DNA of 52,948 bases from an uncultured Blautia sp. (GTDB lineage Bacteria; Bacillota; Clostridia; Lachnospirales; Lachnospiraceae). A program made the position numbers and the translations under genes. Of the stretch, positions 43,951 through 52,073 are shown one piece after another (position 1 is the stretch's first letter; each line of letters opens with the position of its first letter). Below the pieces are notes generated by a model. It saw only the letters and a list, made by a program, of their open reading frames with translations, ran no database searches and had not been told where the DNA came from. Where the stretch lies: NCBI GenBank assembly GCA_934394595.1, contig CAKRRX010000004.1, forward strand, positions 1 through 52,948. Reading direction: 5' to 3'.

Positions 43951-45330
43951 TTAGCCAAGCGGCTGTCTTTTTCCTCTTTTAATATAAGTGCCAAGCTTTT
44001 CCTGAACCAGCTTTCCATCTTCCACTGCCAGATTTCCCCGCAAGAAAACTTTATCAATATCTCCGTGAAGCTTAAAGCCTTCATAAGGATTGTTATCTGT
44101 GTTGTAAGCATGGGTCCCGGCAGAGATCACATTTTCTTTTTCCGGATCAAATACCACAATATCCGCATCGCTGCCTTCCCGGATCACGCCCTTATCCGGA
44201 TACACCCCGTATAATTTTGCCGGATTTTCACACAGAAGCTGACACATTTTCTCCACGGAAATCTTCCCGGTTCTCACACCGTATGTGTAAAGAAGAGTTC
44301 CTCTTGTCTGTACTCCAGGCAATCCTCCTGGAATCTTTGTGAAATCCTCTTTTCCAAGAGCCTTCTGTGCAAGAGTAAAACTGCACTGGTCTGTAGCGAC
44401 TGTCTGAATATCCCCATTTGCCAGAGCTTTCCAGAGACAGTCCTGATCCTCTTTTTTGCGGATTGGCGGGGCACACACATATTTGGCACCTTCAAAATCC
44501 GGCTTGGAATATACACTGTCGTCCAAGAGCAGATACTGCGGACAGGTTTCTGCAAATACTGTCTGGCCATTTTCCCGGGCACGAAGAATTTCCTCATATG
44601 CTTTTCGGTTGGTAAGGTGAACCACCATCACCGGGGCATCTGCTTCCTTTGCAATGACAAGAAGACGGTGTACTGCCTCCGCCTCCATGGTGTCCGGACG
44701 GACCAGCGGATGATTCTCCGGGCCAAATCTGCCCTGCTCCTTTGCCTCCTGGATCAACGCATCGATCACGCCTGCATTTTCACAGTGAACACCTGCGAAA
44801 CAGCCTTTCTTACCAAGCTCCTTTATGATCTTATAGAGATCTTCGTCATCCACGATCATAGCCGGATAGGTCATATACAGTTTAAAGCTGGTAATTCCCT
44901 CATCGATCATATCCTGGATTTCTTTTTTGGTTTCCTCATTCCACTCTACAATGGACATATGGAAAGAATAATCACAGGAACATTTTCCATCAGCCTTTTT
45001 ATGCCATTTCTCAAGTCCCTCTTTTAAGCTATGGCCTCCTTTATCCTGGGACGCAAAATCTATTACCAGTGTAGTTCCCCCAAGGATAGCTGCCTTGGTT
45101 CCGGTCTCAAAATCATCTGCTGTAACAGTCCCTGCCACTTCCAGGTCAAAATGGGTATGTCCGTCAATAAAGCCGGGAAAAAGAAGCTTGCCTGTTACAT
45201 CTATCACTTTGGCTTCTGGATTTGAAAGGGCTTCCCCCACCTTGGTGATCTTCTCATCTTCCACAAGCACGTCCAGCTTCTTTGCCTCTGTTCCAGATAC
45301 AACAGTTCCGTTTTTTAAAAGATATTTCAT
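43951..45330 (-). CDS. hyuA: Dihydropyrimidinase/hydantoinase family amidohydrolase (HyuA-like)
   Basis: A 459-residue binuclear-zinc cyclic amidohydrolase. Ligands visible: H58 and H60 in DGHTHFD, carbamylated lysine K150 in FKLYMT, H182, H238 and D314 in ATDQCSF. The active site is complete. In the yge/yqe purine locus HyuA is thought to open a ring or cyclic ureide intermediate; classical dihydropyrimidinase or allantoinase activity is the alternative. It diverges from the PAS regulator gene. Confidence 0.9.
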   Translation of the reverse strand: MKYLLKNGTVVSGTEAKKLDVLVEDEKITKVGEALSNPEAKVIDVTGKLLFPGFIDGHTHFDLEVAGTVTADDFETGTKAAILGGTTLVIDFASQDKGGHSLKEGLEKWHKKADGKCSCDYSFHMSIVEWNEETKKEIQDMIDEGITSFKLYMTYPAMIVDDEDLYKIIKELGKKGCFAGVHCENAGVIDALIQEAKEQGRFGPENHPLVRPDTMEAEAVHRLLVIAKEADAPVMVVHLTNRKAYEEILRARENGQTVFAETCPQYLLLDDSVYSKPDFEGAKYVCAPPIRKKEDQDCLWKALANGDIQTVATDQCSFTLAQKALGKEDFTKIPGGLPGVQTRGTLLYTYGVRTGKISVEKMCQLLCENPAKLYGVYPDKGVIREGSDADIVVFDPEKENVISAGTHAYNTDNNPYEGFKLHGDIDKVFLRGNLAVEDGKLVQEKLGTYIKRGKRQPLG

Positions 45331-45407
45331 AAATCATATCCCCTTTCCGTCCGTTACGATTGTACAAAATAGCCAAATTATTGTTATATATCTTTCCGTT
45401 TAAAGTA

Positions 45408-45436
45408 AATATATCATAGTTTTCCACCATCTTCAA
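45408..45436 (-). promoter_or_regulatory. hyuA promoter
   Basis: Minus strand TTGAAG (45431-45436), 17-base spacer, TATATT (45408-45413). The remaining divergent gap is very AT-rich; no clear palindrome was found. Confidence 0.6.
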
Positions 45437-45547
45437 CCAAATATATACGAATTTTTTTCAGTAATCATTAATTTTTTTGTTAAACATCTTTTTATTTTTT
45501 TCCAGCCATGTTATGATAAAGGTAATCCAAAACAGGAGGGAGCAAAT

Positions 45548-46186
45548 ATGGGTAGATTAACTGTCTTAGAGCAGATTGCACAGGATATCGCAGCAGAATT
45601 CGGACCAGACTGCGAGGTAGTGATCCATGATCTGAAAACAAAAGAACCTGAGCATTCCATTATTTATATTGTAAATGGCCATGTCACCGGACGAAATGTT
45701 GGAGATGGCCCATCAGATGCAGTTTTCGACGGTATTCGTCAGAAAAGACGGGGAAATGACTACGTTCCGGCTGACCACAATGGTTATCTGATGAAGACCG
45801 CTGATGGCAAGATCCTGAAATGCAGCACTTCATATATAAAGGATGACGATGGAAGTCTTCACTATGTATTTGGGATCAACTATGACATTACCAAGCTGAC
45901 TTTGATCAACAGCGCACTGGATGATCTGATCACACCAAAGAACAAAGAGGAAAAACCAAAACAGATCACCCACAGTGTCAATGACCTTCTGGATCGTCTG
46001 ATCGAAGAATCTGTAACCCTCGTCGGCAAACCTGTTGCCCTTATGAACAAAGAGGATAAAGTTACCGCTATCCAGTTTCTCAATGACTCCGGCGCTTTTC
46101 TGATCACAAAATCCGGTGATAAGGTGGCAAATTATTTCGGGATCTCCAAGTACACGCTTTACAGCTACATTGATGTAAATAAATAA
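45548..46186 (+). CDS. YheO-type PAS/helix-turn-helix transcriptional regulator
   Basis: A 212-residue regulator: YheO-like PAS domain (about 8-120, with CEVVIHDLK and the VFGINYDIT end) and a C-terminal DNA-binding helix-turn-helix (about 165-212, with VANYFGISKYTLYSYI). Relatives such as DauR control amino-acid or cofactor catabolism. Diverging from hyuA and next to YgeX/Y/W-type genes, it is the best candidate regulator of this locus. AGGAGGG site before ATG. Confidence 0.85.
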   Translation: MGRLTVLEQIAQDIAAEFGPDCEVVIHDLKTKEPEHSIIYIVNGHVTGRNVGDGPSDAVFDGIRQKRRGNDYVPADHNGYLMKTADGKILKCSTSYIKDDDGSLHYVFGINYDITKLTLINSALDDLITPKNKEEKPKQITHSVNDLLDRLIEESVTLVGKPVALMNKEDKVTAIQFLNDSGAFLITKSGDKVANYFGISKYTLYSYIDVNK

Positions 46187-46264
46187 TCTTATAACAATAA
46201 TGATATTTACCATCTTTTTTGCAATATCTGCAGCACATTTTTCATTGTAATAATCACTAAAAAT

Positions 46265-46320
46265 GGCCATATCCCACTTCTTCTATATTACTACATAGAA
46301 GGCAGGATATGGCCTGTTTT
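46265..46320 (+). terminator. Terminator after the YheO-type regulator gene
   Basis: GGCCATATCC (46265-46274) pairs with GGATATGGCC (46305-46314); an inner stem CTTCTAT/ATAGAAG lies at 46280-46301; then TGTTTTCTT. Confidence 0.75.
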
Positions 46321-46374
46321 CTTCGTAAATCCGTCAAACTTTTCTGATAGGGCGTCTCACCCTGCTGATTGCGT

Positions 46375-46560
46375 TTAAATGATCTCCAGAGCGTGCGCCT
46401 CTTTATAGATCTCACAGGCGCCCTGATTTATACATCTTTTATAGGCACAATCCATAAAGGTAAGAATTCTCTTTCCATCTTTTTCCTCATATTCGCAGCA
46501 CACAGTCTGACTGCCATTACAGGTTCTGCAAAAACCTGAGATAAATTCTTCTGTCTCCAT
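46375..46560 (-). CDS. Small cysteine-rich protein of unknown function
   Basis: A 61-residue protein with seven cysteines at 11, 14, 21, 22, 38, 43 and 49, in the pattern CxxC...CC...C-x4-C-x5-C, probably metal or iron-sulfur binding. GGAGAAAA lies before the ATG. It starts 29 bases after the DUF1015 gene on the same strand, so both should be co-transcribed. I do not recognise the family; there is no signal peptide. Confidence 0.65.
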   Translation of the reverse strand: METEEFISGFCRTCNGSQTVCCEYEEKDGKRILTFMDCAYKRCINQGACEIYKEAHALEII

Positions 46561-46589
46561 TTCATTTTCTCCGTCAGAAAGATTCTATA

Positions 46590-47834
46590 TCAGCTTAATT
46601 TATGGATAAAAATCCCACTGCGAAGCTTGGGCTCAAACCAGGTGGATTTTGGCGGCATAAGCTTGTTCTCATCTGCAATCTGCATCAGATCCTCCATAGA
46701 TGTGGGATAGAGTGCAAAAGCAATTCCCTGTGCTTCATCTGCCATAGCCTGAAGTTCCCGAAGCTTATGGCTTCCGCCTACAAAAGAAATCCTCTTATCA
46801 GTCCTTGGATCATCAATTCCAAATACCGGCCCCAGCACCACATCTTGAAGGATCTGGGAATCCAGCTGGCCCACTACATCTTTTCCCTCATAAAGCTGTG
46901 GCTTAGCCTTCAGAAGATACCAGAAACCGTCCAGATACATTCCAAAACAATGTTTTTCCACAGGCTTTGCAGGAAAACCGGGCACGATGGTCATGTCAAA
47001 ATTCTCTTTTATCTTCGCCAGGATTTCCTCTGCACTCTGGCCATTTAGCTCTTTCACCACACGGTTATAGGCCAGAATAGTAAGCTGGTCATAAGGAAAT
47101 ACAACAGAAAGGAAATAATTGAATTCCTCCTCTCCTGTATATTCCGGATTCTCCTCACGTCGTTTCTGTCCCACTTTCACAGCAGAAGCTGCCCTGTGGT
47201 GCCCATCTGCAATATAAAGAGACGGAATCTTTTTCATCTCAGTCTGAATCTGGCTGATCACCTGTTCCTGGTGGATCACCCACACACGATGGGTGATCTC
47301 ATCTTCTTCCGTAAAATCATATACAGACGAATGTTCTTTTTTCCACTGCTCAAGAAGATCCGTCAGAACCTGTGTATAACGGCATGCCAGATAAATAGGC
47401 CCTGTATTTGCATCACATACATCTACGTGATGGATGCGGTCCAGTTCCTTATCGGATCTGGTAAGCTCATGCTTCTTCACCACATTATTCAGATAATCAT
47501 CAATGGATGCACAGCCCACAATACCGGTCTGGACCTTTCCCTTTCGCACAAGCTCATATATGTAATAGCAGGGCTTCTCATCCTGTACAAGAATGCCAGC
47601 TCTCTCCATCTGCAAAAGATTCTCTTTTGCCTTCTCATAGACCTTTTTATCATAAAGATCTGTTTCTGCGGGCAGATCCATCTCTGCTCTGTCTACATGA
47701 AGAAAAGAATCTGCATTCATTCTTCCTATAGCCGCTGCCTCTTCTCTGTTTACCACATCATATGGAAGTGCTGCTACTGAAGCGGCTTTCTCAGGTGCGG
47801 GTCTTAATGCCTTAAATGCACGAAATTCTGCCAT
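46590..47834 (-). CDS. DUF1015 family protein
   Basis: A 414-residue cytosolic protein of the DUF1015 family, whose reaction is not settled. Landmarks are EFRAFKALRP with AALPYDVV at the N-terminus and LYIADGHHRAASA in the middle. The open frame begins 33 codons earlier, but the family N-terminus and an AAAGGGG site place the start at 47834. In many Firmicutes this family sits by serine-synthesis genes; here it lies among purine-degradation genes, upstream of the Cys-rich protein. Confidence 0.88.
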   Translation of the reverse strand: MAEFRAFKALRPAPEKAASVAALPYDVVNREEAAAIGRMNADSFLHVDRAEMDLPAETDLYDKKVYEKAKENLLQMERAGILVQDEKPCYYIYELVRKGKVQTGIVGCASIDDYLNNVVKKHELTRSDKELDRIHHVDVCDANTGPIYLACRYTQVLTDLLEQWKKEHSSVYDFTEEDEITHRVWVIHQEQVISQIQTEMKKIPSLYIADGHHRAASAVKVGQKRREENPEYTGEEEFNYFLSVVFPYDQLTILAYNRVVKELNGQSAEEILAKIKENFDMTIVPGFPAKPVEKHCFGMYLDGFWYLLKAKPQLYEGKDVVGQLDSQILQDVVLGPVFGIDDPRTDKRISFVGGSHKLRELQAMADEAQGIAFALYPTSMEDLMQIADENKLMPPKSTWFEPKLRSGIFIHKLS

Positions 47835-47923
47835 AACTCTTTTACCCCTTTCCGGCACCCTGTAGCTTCTATTCAAATTTTTCGCCCGGATTTTCCACGC
47901 ATTTTTCAGGTGTCGTAACTTAT

Positions 47924-47952
47924 ATTTTACCACAGATACACAGGTTTCGCAA
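47924..47952 (-). promoter_or_regulatory. Promoter of the DUF1015 gene
   Basis: Minus strand TTGCGA (47947-47952), 17-base spacer, TAAAAT (47924-47929). Confidence 0.65.
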
Positions 47953-48000
47953 TGAAACTAAATATTTTTTGAGAAAGCTAAATTTTTTTGTATTTTTCTA

Positions 48001-48028
48001 TTGCAAATTGATTTTTTTGTGTTATTAT
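48001..48028 (+). promoter_or_regulatory. Promoter of the ygeX-ygeY-ygeW unit
   Basis: TTGCAA (48001-48006), 16-base spacer, TATTAT (48023-48028), about 70 bases before the start codon. Confidence 0.6.
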
Positions 48029-48098
48029 ACTTATTAGGAAAACAAAAATGTAAGCAAGATGTACCAAATAAACAATAATCACAAAGGAGGTTTTCCCC

Positions 48099-49328
48099 AT
48101 GACAGAAGGACTGAAATGGACGGTCAATCATGTACCGGGATCTGATGACAAGTTCCTGGATCTGATGTCCGAAGAAAACGTTACCAAGGCAAATGAATTT
48201 CACAAGAGTTTCCCACAGTACTCCGTTACGCCACTGCAGAAGCTTTCTGCTCTTGCTTCCTATCTTGGAGTAAAGGGAATCTACTGTAAGGATGAGTCCT
48301 ATCGTTTTGGACTGAATGCATTCAAGGTTCTGGGAGGCTCCTACGCTATGGGACGCTACATCGCCAAGGAGCTTGGACGTGATATCAGCGAGCTTCCTTA
48401 CAATGTCCTCTCTTCAGATAAATTAAGAGAGGAATTCGGACAGGCCACTTTCTTCACTGCCACAGACGGAAATCATGGCCGCGGCGTTGCATGGGCAGCT
48501 AACCGCCTTGGACAGAAAGCTGTCGTCAGAATGCCAAAGGGAACTACCAAAACACGTTTTGACAACATCGCCAAGGAAGGTGCTGAGGTTACCATCGAAG
48601 AAGTAAATTATGACGACTGCGTAAGAATGGCAGCTGCCGAAGCTGCTAAAACTGAGCATGGAATCATTGTCCAGGATACTGCATGGGACGGATACGAAGA
48701 GATTCCTTCCTGGATCATGCAGGGATATGGAACCCTTGTGCTGGAAGCAGATGCACAGTTAAAGGAAAATGGCGTTGACCGTCCTACCCACGTATTTGTA
48801 CAGGCTGGTGTAGGTTCCCTTGCCGGTGCAGTTGTTGGATATTTTGCTCACAAGTATAAAGAGAACCCACCTGTAATGGTTGTCTGCGAAGCAAGTGCTG
48901 CTGACTGCCTCTACCGCTCAGCTGTAAAAGCCGACGGCAATCTGGTAAATGTTACCGGTGATCTGCAGACCATTATGGCAGGTCTTGCATGTGGCGAAGG
49001 AAACACCATCGGTTGGGATATCCTGAAGAACCATGTCACAGTCTTCGCTTCCTGTCCTGACTGGATGAGTGCTAAGGCAACCCGTATCTATGCCAATCCA
49101 CTTGAGAGCGATCCACACATCGTATCCGGTGAGTCTGGTTCCGTTCCTCTTGGTCTTGCATACACTGCTCTTCATGATACAGATGCCAAAGATCTGAAAG
49201 AAGCCCTGAAGCTTGACGAGAATTCCAATATTCTGGTGATCTCCACAGAGGGTGATACAGATCCGGTTCGTTACCGTGAGATCGTATGGGATGGCTTATA
49301 CGGCACCAGCGAATCTTTAAGCAAGTAA
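48099..49328 (+). CDS. ygeX: 2,3-Diaminopropionate ammonia-lyase (YgeX/DpaL)
   Basis: A 409-residue PLP fold type II lyase that breaks 2,3-diaminopropionate into pyruvate and two ammonia. The PLP lysine is K76 in FGLNAFKVLGG; TDGNHGRGVAWAA (about 122-134) binds the cofactor, and a glycine-rich GVGSLAGAVVG loop holds the phosphate. First gene of a plus-strand set with ygeY (103-base gap containing a 7-bp hairpin, TCAAGTG/CACTTGA) and ygeW. AAGGAGG start site. Confidence 0.95.
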   Translation: MTEGLKWTVNHVPGSDDKFLDLMSEENVTKANEFHKSFPQYSVTPLQKLSALASYLGVKGIYCKDESYRFGLNAFKVLGGSYAMGRYIAKELGRDISELPYNVLSSDKLREEFGQATFFTATDGNHGRGVAWAANRLGQKAVVRMPKGTTKTRFDNIAKEGAEVTIEEVNYDDCVRMAAAEAAKTEHGIIVQDTAWDGYEEIPSWIMQGYGTLVLEADAQLKENGVDRPTHVFVQAGVGSLAGAVVGYFAHKYKENPPVMVVCEASAADCLYRSAVKADGNLVNVTGDLQTIMAGLACGEGNTIGWDILKNHVTVFASCPDWMSAKATRIYANPLESDPHIVSGESGSVPLGLAYTALHDTDAKDLKEALKLDENSNILVISTEGDTDPVRYREIVWDGLYGTSESLSK

Positions 49329-49432
49329 TCAGATAGATTCTCTCAAGTGCTTTCCTTTACGGATCACACTTGAAGGCTATGGAGTTTAATAACAATATTA
49401 TATTATTTATAAAAGCACGGAGGTAAAGAGTT

Positions 49433-50743
49433 ATGGATTATAACAAAATCAAAGAAGCCGCACAGAATTATGAGGCTGATATGACCAAATTTCTTCGCGA
49501 CCTGGTTCATTTTCCAGGAGAGAGCTGCGGCGAAAAAGATCATGTAATGCGTATCAAAGAAGAGATGGAGAAGCTTGGTTTCGATAAAGTTGTAGTTGAT
49601 CCTATGGGAAATATTCTTGGCTACATGGGAACCGGAAGCACTCTCATCGGCTTTGATGCACATATTGATACTGTAGGTATCGGAAACAGAGACAACTGGG
49701 AATTTGATCCATATGAAGGATTCGAGACTGAAACCGAGATCGGCGGACGTGGAACTTCTGACCAGATGGGCGGTATCGTATCTGCAGTTTACGGCGCAAA
49801 GATCATGAAAGACCTTGGTCTTCTTAATGACAAATATCAGGTTCTTGTTACCGGAACTGTTCAGGAAGAGGATTGCGACGGTCTTTGCTGGCAGTACATC
49901 ATCAATGAAGACAAGGTTCGCCCGGAATTCGTAGTTTCCACAGAGCCTACAGATGGCGGTATCTACCGCGGACAGCGTGGACGTATGGAAATCCGCATCG
50001 ATGTAAAGGGTGTTTCCTGCCACGGTTCCGCTCCGGAGCGTGGTGACAATGCCATCTACAAAATGGCCGACATCCTTCAGGACGTTCGTGCATTAAATGA
50101 GAACGATGCAGCAGACGAGACCGAGATCAAGGGCCTTGTAAAAATGCTGGACAAGAAATACAACCCGGAATGGGAAGAAGCAAACTTCCTTGGAAGAGGT
50201 ACTGTTACTACTTCTGAGATCTTCTTCACCTCCCCAAGCCGTTGTGCTGTTGCTGACTCCTGTGCCGTTTCCCTTGACCGTCGTATGACAGCAGGTGAAA
50301 CCTGGGAGAGCTGCCTGGATGAGATCCGTGCCCTTCCATCCGTTAAGAAATACGGTGACGATGTTAAGGTTTCCATGTATGAGTACTCCCGTCCATCCTG
50401 GACAGAGCTTGTATATCCGATCGAGTGCTATTTCCCAACATGGGTAATCCCGAAGGATCACAAGGTTACAGCTGCTCTTGAGGAAGCTTACCACAATCTC
50501 TATGGCACAGAGCGTATGGGTAATGCCGAAACAGAGGCTATGAGAAAGGCCCGTCCTCTTACTGACAAGTGGACCTTCTCTACCAACGGTGTTTCCATTA
50601 TGGGACGTAACGGAATCCCATGTATCGGATTTGGACCTGGCGCAGAAGCTCAGGCTCATGCCCCTAACGAGAAAACATGGAAAGACGACCTGGTAAGATG
50701 TGCAGCTGTTTACGCAGCACTTCCTACTGCTTATTGTAAATGA
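49433..50743 (+). CDS. ygeY: YgeY family M20-type hydrolase
   Basis: A 436-residue M20-type metallohydrolase of the YgeY group, linked in databases to selenium-dependent molybdenum hydroxylase systems. First metal motif FDAHIDT (H77, D79), then [10 protein letters not shown], the glutamate pair QEED, and [11 protein letters not shown] in the dimerisation domain. It likely removes an acyl, formyl or carbamoyl group from a purine-derived intermediate; substrate not proven. Good GGAGG site. Confidence 0.93.
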   Translation: MDYNKIKEAAQNYEADMTKFLRDLVHFPGESCGEKDHVMRIKEEMEKLGFDKVVVDPMGNILGYMGTGSTLIGFDAHIDTVGIGNRDNWEFDPYEGFETETEIGGRGTSDQMGGIVSAVYGAKIMKDLGLLNDKYQVLVTGTVQEEDCDGLCWQYIINEDKVRPEFVVSTEPTDGGIYRGQRGRMEIRIDVKGVSCHGSAPERGDNAIYKMADILQDVRALNENDAADETEIKGLVKMLDKKYNPEWEEANFLGRGTVTTSEIFFTSPSRCAVADSCAVSLDRRMTAGETWESCLDEIRALPSVKKYGDDVKVSMYEYSRPSWTELVYPIECYFPTWVIPKDHKVTAALEEAYHNLYGTERMGNAETEAMRKARPLTDKWTFSTNGVSIMGRNGIPCIGFGPGAEAQAHAPNEKTWKDDLVRCAAVYAALPTAYCK

Positions 50744-50790
50744 TTTAACCAGATAAATTTTATTCATATTAAAATATAAGGAGAAAATTC

Positions 50791-51984
50791 ATGAAAACAT
50801 TACAGGATTACATTGACAAACTTAACAGCCTTAACTTCAAAGAAATGTACAACAACGATTTCTTCTGGACATGGGATAAAACAGACGAAGAACTGGAAGC
50901 TGTTTTCACAGTTGCTGACGCTCTTCGCTTCATGAGAGAACACAACATCTCCACAAAAGTATTCGAGAGCGGCCTTGGAATCTCTATTTTCCGTGACAAC
51001 TCCACACGTACCCGTTTCTCCTTTGCTTCTGCCTGCAATCTTCTTGGGCTTGAGGTACAGGACCTGGATGAGAAAAAATCCCAGATCGCACACGGTGAGA
51101 CCGTTCGTGAAACCGCAAACATGGTATCCTTCATGGCTGATGTGATCGGTATCCGTGATGATATGTATATCGGTAAAGGCCACACTTATCAGAAAGAGTT
51201 CATGGACGCTGTTACAGAAGGAAATAAAGATGGCATCCTTGAGCAGAGACCAACTCTTGTAAACCTTCAGTGTGATGTTGACCATCCTACACAGTGTATG
51301 GCAGATATGCTTCATATCATTCATGAATTCGGCGGTGTTGAGAATCTGAAGGGCAAAAAGCTTGCTATGACATGGGCTTACTCTCCTTCCTATGGTAAAC
51401 CACTCTCCGTTCCACAGGGTGTCATCGGACTTATGACACGTTTCGGTATGGATGTTGTTCTGGCTCATCCGGAAGGATATGACGTAATGCCAGAAGTTGA
51501 AGAAATCGCCAAGAAAAACGCTGAGAAATCCGGTGGTTCTTTCACAAAGACAAACAGCATGGAAGAAGCATTCAAGGATGCTGATATCGTTTATCCAAAG
51601 AGCTGGGCTCCATTTGCAGCTATGGAAAAACGTACTAACCTGTATGGCGAAGGTGACTTCGACGGAATCGACAAGCTTGAGAAAGATCTTCTTGCTCAGA
51701 ACGCAGAGCATAAAGACTGGGCTTGCACAGAAGAGCTTATGAAGACAACAAGAGACGGAAAAGCTCTTTACCTGCACTGCCTGCCAGCTGATATCACAGG
51801 CGTAAGCTGTGAGACCGGTGAGGTTGACGCAAGCGTATTTGACCGTTATCGTATCCCGCTTTACAAGGAAGCAAGCTTCAAACCATATGTTATTGCAGCA
51901 ATGATCATGCTCTCCAAATTTGAGAATCCGCAGGATATCCTGAAAAAACTGGAAGTAAAAGCTGCTCCGAGAATTATGGAATAG
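50791..51984 (+). CDS. ygeW: YgeW family knotted carbamoyltransferase
   Basis: A 397-residue enzyme of the aspartate/ornithine transcarbamylase superfamily, YgeW branch (trefoil-knotted). Carbamoyl-phosphate loop STRTR (71-75), DHPTQCMADM for the HPxQ motif, and HCLPAD near the C-terminus. Followed by carbamate kinase, it probably runs in the phosphorolysis direction to give carbamoyl phosphate. Substrate amine (2,3-diaminopropionate or a ureido acid) is inferred from neighbours. AAGGAG site. Confidence 0.95.
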   Translation: MKTLQDYIDKLNSLNFKEMYNNDFFWTWDKTDEELEAVFTVADALRFMREHNISTKVFESGLGISIFRDNSTRTRFSFASACNLLGLEVQDLDEKKSQIAHGETVRETANMVSFMADVIGIRDDMYIGKGHTYQKEFMDAVTEGNKDGILEQRPTLVNLQCDVDHPTQCMADMLHIIHEFGGVENLKGKKLAMTWAYSPSYGKPLSVPQGVIGLMTRFGMDVVLAHPEGYDVMPEVEEIAKKNAEKSGGSFTKTNSMEEAFKDADIVYPKSWAPFAAMEKRTNLYGEGDFDGIDKLEKDLLAQNAEHKDWACTEELMKTTRDGKALYLHCLPADITGVSCETGEVDASVFDRYRIPLYKEASFKPYVIAAMIMLSKFENPQDILKKLEVKAAPRIME

Positions 51985-51993
51985 TGCTTTTCA

Positions 51994-52020
51994 GGGGCTG
52001 TAGGAATACAGCCCTTTTTT
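51994..52020 (+). terminator. Terminator between ygeW and the carbamate kinase gene
   Basis: GGGCTGTA (51995-52002) and TACAGCCC (52007-52014), loop of 4, then TTTTTT. Strong; it sits inside a functional gene set. Confidence 0.9.
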
Positions 52021-52073
52021 GTTCTCATTTTTGATGGTATTTCTGATTATTTGTATGAAAATTGGAGGTTTTT

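Noticed and set aside
50800..51777. 325-residue open frame on the minus strand
   Set aside because: Exactly opposite ygeW and rich in Cys/Phe/His, as expected for a shadow frame.
50791..51984. Ornithine or aspartate carbamoyltransferase
   Set aside because: Length (397), motif details and the ygeX/ygeY neighbours point to the YgeW branch instead.
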